DNA from: an uncultured Methylobacillus sp.
Lineage (GTDB): Bacteria > Pseudomonadota > Gammaproteobacteria > Burkholderiales > Methylophilaceae
DNA: 64,000 bases
Direction: 5' to 3'
Assembly (NCBI GenBank): GCA_946478865.1
Contig: CAMLDO010000003.1
Span: 141,289-205,288, forward strand
In this document: in pieces, positions 61,574 through 64,000 of the stretch
Layout: every line of letters begins with the position of its first letter
Position numbering within the stretch: position 1 is the first letter of the stretch
Notes under the pieces: model-generated
Seen by the model: the letters and a program-made list of their open reading frames with translations, nothing else
Database searches by the model: none
What the model was told of the DNA's origin: nothing
Made by a program: the position numbers and the translations under genes

Positions 61574-62304
61574 TGAAGAAACTGCTATTGATGTTGGGTC
61601 TGCTGCTGCCGCTCGCAGTGCAGGCCAGCGGCGAGGAAGTGCATCTGGACAAGGCGCCGATCAGCGCTACCAATCAAGCTTCGCTGCAACGCGGCGCCAA
61701 GGCATTCGTGAACTACTGCCTGAATTGCCACGGCGCTGCTTCCATGCGCTACAACCGCCTCAAGGATATCGGCCTGACCGACGAGCAGATCAAGGCAAAC
61801 CTGCTTTTTGCCGCTGAAAAAGTCGGTGAAACCATGCAAGTGGGTATGAAGCCCAGCGATGCCAAGGCCTGGTTCGGTGCGCAACCGCCCGACCTGTCCG
61901 TAATTGCGCGTTCGCGTACGCCGGACTGGTTGTATACCTATTTGCGCAGCTTCTATCGGGACGAGGCTCGTCCGACCGGCTGGAACAATACGGTATTCCC
62001 CAATGTCGGCATGCCGCATGTATTGTGGGAGCTTCAGGGTGAACAGCATCTGAAGGTAACCGCAGGCAAGGATGCGCACGGCAATGAGGCGGAGTCTCAT
62101 GAGCTCGTGCTGGTGAAGCCGGGCAAGATGTCCCCTGCCGAGTACGATGCGATGGTGGCCGATTTGGTGAACTATCTCACCTTCATGGCCGAGCCGGCCA
62201 AGGTGAAGCGCCTCCAGTTGGGCGTTGTGGTGCTGTTTGCGCTGGGTATCCTGTTCCTGTTCGCTCTGGCGCTCAAGAAGGAATTCTGGAAAGACGTACA
62301 CTAG
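61573..62304 (+). CDS. petC: Ubiquinol-cytochrome c reductase cytochrome c1
   Basis: 243 residues with a signal peptide (about 1-18). Heme motif CLNCH at 49-53, Met ligand region NVGMPHVLWEL, and a C-terminal membrane anchor (LGVVVLFALGILFLFALAL). It completes the bc1 complex and ends at a terminator. Confidence 0.97.
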   Translation: MKKLLLMLGLLLPLAVQASGEEVHLDKAPISATNQASLQRGAKAFVNYCLNCHGAASMRYNRLKDIGLTDEQIKANLLFAAEKVGETMQVGMKPSDAKAWFGAQPPDLSVIARSRTPDWLYTYLRSFYRDEARPTGWNNTVFPNVGMPHVLWELQGEQHLKVTAGKDAHGNEAESHELVLVKPGKMSPAEYDAMVADLVNYLTFMAEPAKVKRLQLGVVVLFALGILFLFALALKKEFWKDVH

Positions 62305-62320
62305 GCATTTTTGACGTTAC

Positions 62321-62359
62321 GGGAGGTGCCGGTTTTCCGGTGCCTCCCTTTTGCTTTTA
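62321..62359 (+). terminator. Intrinsic terminator after petABC
   Basis: A 12-bp stem (GGGAGGTGCCGG / CCGGTGCCTCCC, two G-U pairs) with a TTTT loop is followed by TTTTGCTTTT. Confidence 0.85.
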
Positions 62360-62380
62360 TTCGAGATCGGACAACAGCTT

Positions 62381-62980
62381 ATGATGACCTTATATTCGGG
62401 CACGACTTGCCCTTACAGCCAGCGCTGCCGTATTGTGCTCTTCGAGAAGGGCATGGACTTTCAGGTAATCGACGTCGACATGACCAACAAGCCGGAAGAT
62501 CTGGCTGTCATCAACCCTTACAATCGCGTGCCGGTGCTGGTCGAACGTGACCTCGTGCTATACGAAGCGAACATCATCAACGAGTACATTGACGAGCGCT
62601 TCCCGCATCCCCAGCTAATGCCGGCCGATCCGGTCATGCGCGCCCGCGCTCGCCTGTTCCTGCACAATTTTGAGGATCAGCTGTTTGATCATATCGCCGA
62701 CATCGAATCGGACGATCCCAAGGTGGCGGACAAGGCGCGTGCGATTGTGCGTGACAACCTGACCCAGCTCGCCCCGATCTTCAACAAGCAGGAATACATG
62801 CTGGGCGAGGAGTTCTCCATGCTGGATGTGGCGATTGCCCCGCTGCTGTGGCGCCTGGGCCATTACGGCATCGAGCTGCCCAAGCAGGCGGCGCCGCTGC
62901 TGAAGTACGCCGAGCGCATTTTCTCCCGTCCGGCCTATATCGAAGCGATGACGCCCTCCGAAAAGGCGATGCGCAAGTAA
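62381..62980 (+). CDS. sspA: Stringent starvation protein A (SspA)
   Basis: 199 residues from ATG 62381 (a second ATG follows at once). Glutathione-S-transferase fold: thioredoxin-like N-terminal part with GTTCPYSQRCRI and INPYNRVPVL, helical C-terminal part. SspA binds RNA polymerase and affects stress and acid tolerance genes. It overlaps sspB by one base. Confidence 0.94.
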   Translation: MMTLYSGTTCPYSQRCRIVLFEKGMDFQVIDVDMTNKPEDLAVINPYNRVPVLVERDLVLYEANIINEYIDERFPHPQLMPADPVMRARARLFLHNFEDQLFDHIADIESDDPKVADKARAIVRDNLTQLAPIFNKQEYMLGEEFSMLDVAIAPLLWRLGHYGIELPKQAAPLLKYAERIFSRPAYIEAMTPSEKAMRK

Positions 62981-63396
62981 TGGCGCAACAGCCTACTTCG
63001 ACGAAGCCGTATTTCCTGCGCGCCATGTACGAGTGGTGTCTGGATAACGGCTTCACTCCCCATATCGTGGTGGCCGTGGATGCCTATACCCGGGTTCCTC
63101 CCGGGTATGTGAAGGATGGCGAGATCGTGCTCAACATCAACTTCTCCGCGACCAAGGATCTGCTGATCGGCAACGATGCAGTGACATTCTCTGCACGATT
63201 CAGCGGCAATCCTTTCGATATCTATGTCCCGGTGACTGCGGTCAAGGGGATTTTTGCGCGAGAAACCGGGCAGGGCATGTTTTTCGAGCCTGAGGAAATT
63301 GAGCCGCAGACCGAAGAGACGGATCAGGATGAGCCGCCCCAGCCGCCGCAAGGGCCGGTTGGTGGCAAGCGTCCGTCGCTCAAGATCGTGAAGTAA
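62980..63396 (+). CDS. sspB: ClpXP specificity-enhancing factor SspB
   Basis: 138 residues from ATG 62980. The SspB fold (PYFLRAMYEWCLDNGFTPHI, INFSATKDLLIGND) binds ssrA-tagged proteins; the C-terminal tail (GGKRPSLKIVK) is the ClpX-docking motif. Delivers tagged substrates to ClpXP. Confidence 0.95.
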   Translation: MAQQPTSTKPYFLRAMYEWCLDNGFTPHIVVAVDAYTRVPPGYVKDGEIVLNINFSATKDLLIGNDAVTFSARFSGNPFDIYVPVTAVKGIFARETGQGMFFEPEEIEPQTEETDQDEPPQPPQGPVGGKRPSLKIVK

Positions 63397-63415
63397 TTTT
63401 TCTTTCCGGCGGCGC

Positions 63416-63443
63416 TTGCTGTTCAAGCGGATGTCTGTATAAT
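63416..63443 (+). promoter_or_regulatory. Promoter of the tRNA-tuf operon
   Basis: TTGCTG (63416-63421) and a perfect TATAAT (63438-63443) with 16 bp spacing lie 9 bp before the first tRNA. The GC-rich stretch after the -10 is the kind of discriminator linked to stringent control. Confidence 0.75.
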
Positions 63444-63452
63444 CGCCGCCGC

Positions 63453-63528
63453 GCCGGATTAGCTCAGTTGGTAGAGCAGCGCACTTGTAATGCGAAGGTC
63501 GCCAGTTCGATTCCGGCATCCGGCACCA
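63453..63528 (+). tRNA. tRNA-Thr (anticodon TGT)
   Basis: A 76-nt cloverleaf with acceptor GCCGGAT/ATCCGGC, D-arm GCTC...GAGC, anticodon loop CTTGTAA reading ACA codons, and encoded CCA. The top pair of the anticodon stem (27-43) is a G-A mismatch. Confidence 0.96.
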
Positions 63529-63599
63529 TTCCATTTCACGCAAAAGCGAGAGTGGTTTGACAAGTGGCGTAAAAAGCTTGATAATCATGGGTTCGGCAG

Positions 63600-63685
63600 G
63601 GAGAGGTGCCCGAGTGGCTAAAGGGGGCAGACTGTAAATCTGTTGGCTTACGCCTACGCTGGTTCGAATCCAGCCCTCTCCACCA
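63600..63685 (+). tRNA. tRNA-Tyr (anticodon GTA)
   Basis: An 86-nt class II tRNA with acceptor GGAGAGG/CCTCTCC, anticodon loop CTGTAAA, a long variable arm and encoded CCA. Confidence 0.96.
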
Positions 63686-63737
63686 AAAGCTGTCCTGGAG
63701 CCGAGTTTGGTCGATTGCATGGCTTCTGGCCGGTTGT

Positions 63738-63813
63738 GCGGGTGTAGCTCAGCTGGTAGAGCACTTGCCTTCCAAGCAAGATGTCGCGAGTTCGAACCTC
63801 GTCGCCCGCTCCA
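63738..63813 (+). tRNA. tRNA-Gly (anticodon TCC)
   Basis: A 76-nt tRNA: acceptor GCGGGTG/CGCCCGC with a terminal G-T pair, anticodon arm CTTGC-CTTCCAA-GCAAG, discriminator T and encoded CCA. Confidence 0.96.
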
Positions 63814-63837
63814 GATAAGTTTGAATAATAGTTAAGC

Positions 63838-63912
<75 letters not shown>

Positions 63913-63945
63913 TTTTTTTAACTTGATGAGTTAAAGGGATCGGGA

Positions 63946-64000
63946 ATGGCAAAAGGCAAATTTGAGCGTACCAAGCCGCACGTGAACGTGGGGACGATTG
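63946..64000 (+). CDS. tuf: Elongation factor Tu, N-terminal fragment
   Basis: The first 18 codons read MAKGKFERTKPHVNVGTI, the conserved start of EF-Tu; the gene runs off the window. AAAGGGAT precedes the ATG. A TTAACT/AGTTAA inverted repeat (63918-63934) lies between the tRNA and the gene. Confidence 0.97.
   Translation, partial: MAKGKFERTKPHVNVGTI

Noticed and set aside
63529..63599. A possible fifth tRNA between tRNA-Thr and tRNA-Tyr
   Set aside because: The spacer does not fold into a cloverleaf and has no CCA-ending acceptor stem.

Overview
The window reads as a core-genome stretch of a betaproteobacterial chromosome. The base composition is moderately GC-rich, genes are densely packed with many 1-8 bp stop/start overlaps, and I see no insertion sequence, integrase, prophage or CRISPR array. 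Several orders are characteristic of this class: murA-hisGDCBHAFIE-HIT-tatABC-deg protease, mlaFEDCB-ABC exporter-bolA-grx4, holC-pepA/lptFG, petABC-sspAB, and tRNA-Thr/Tyr/Gly/Thr-tuf. An isolated soxYZ pair, a cytochrome c4, the system II cytochrome c maturation pair ResB/CcsB and a full bc1 complex would suit a respiring, possibly sulfur- or iron-oxidising member of the Nitrosomonadales (Gallionellaceae-like). That lineage call is inference only.

Layout. 1-5.7 kb: end of ntrB, ntrC, a DnaQ/GIY-YIG fusion nuclease, moaC, a BepA-like protease and soxYZ. 5.7-11.9 kb: AI-2E-family permease-hda-small protein, divergent from purM, two DUF3108 proteins and an rsmB-like methyltransferase. 11.9-14.5 kb: MscS-like protein, MarR regulator, dicarboxylate/amino-acid symporter. 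14.5-19.1 kb: holC/pepA divergent from lptFG. 19.1-20.9 kb: an ECF sigma factor operon with DUF3619, DUF3106 and RDD membrane/periplasmic proteins. 21-24.2 kb: PP0621-like protein and a PilS/PilR-type sigma54 two-component system. 24.2-28.4 kb: cation antiporter, ampD, alkyltransferase-like protein, tpx and a PbpG-like endopeptidase. 28.5-34.4 kb: topA divergent from a CHASE2 adenylate cyclase/SH3/M48 protease operon. 34.5-39.5 kb: ttcA, pteridine reductase, midA-like, trmB, engB, cytochrome c4. 39.5-48 kb: ResB/CcsB, mla lipid transport, ABC-2 exporter, BolA/Grx4. 48-58.8 kb: murA, complete linear his operon, HIT protein, Tat translocase, Deg protease. 58.9-64 kb: Nif3-like protein, petABC, sspAB, four tRNAs and the start of tuf.

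Functionally the window is dominated by envelope biogenesis and quality control: LPS export, phospholipid transport, peptidoglycan synthesis and recycling, Tat, and BepA/M48/Deg proteases. Respiratory cytochrome assembly, histidine synthesis and replication control (Hda, HolC, TopA) make up most of the rest. The least understood and most interesting pieces are the sigma/DUF3619/DUF3106/RDD module, the cyclase/SH3/M48 operon, the orphan soxYZ pair next to a periplasmic protease, the structured leader in front of the PbpG homologue, and the lysine-rich linker inside that protein.
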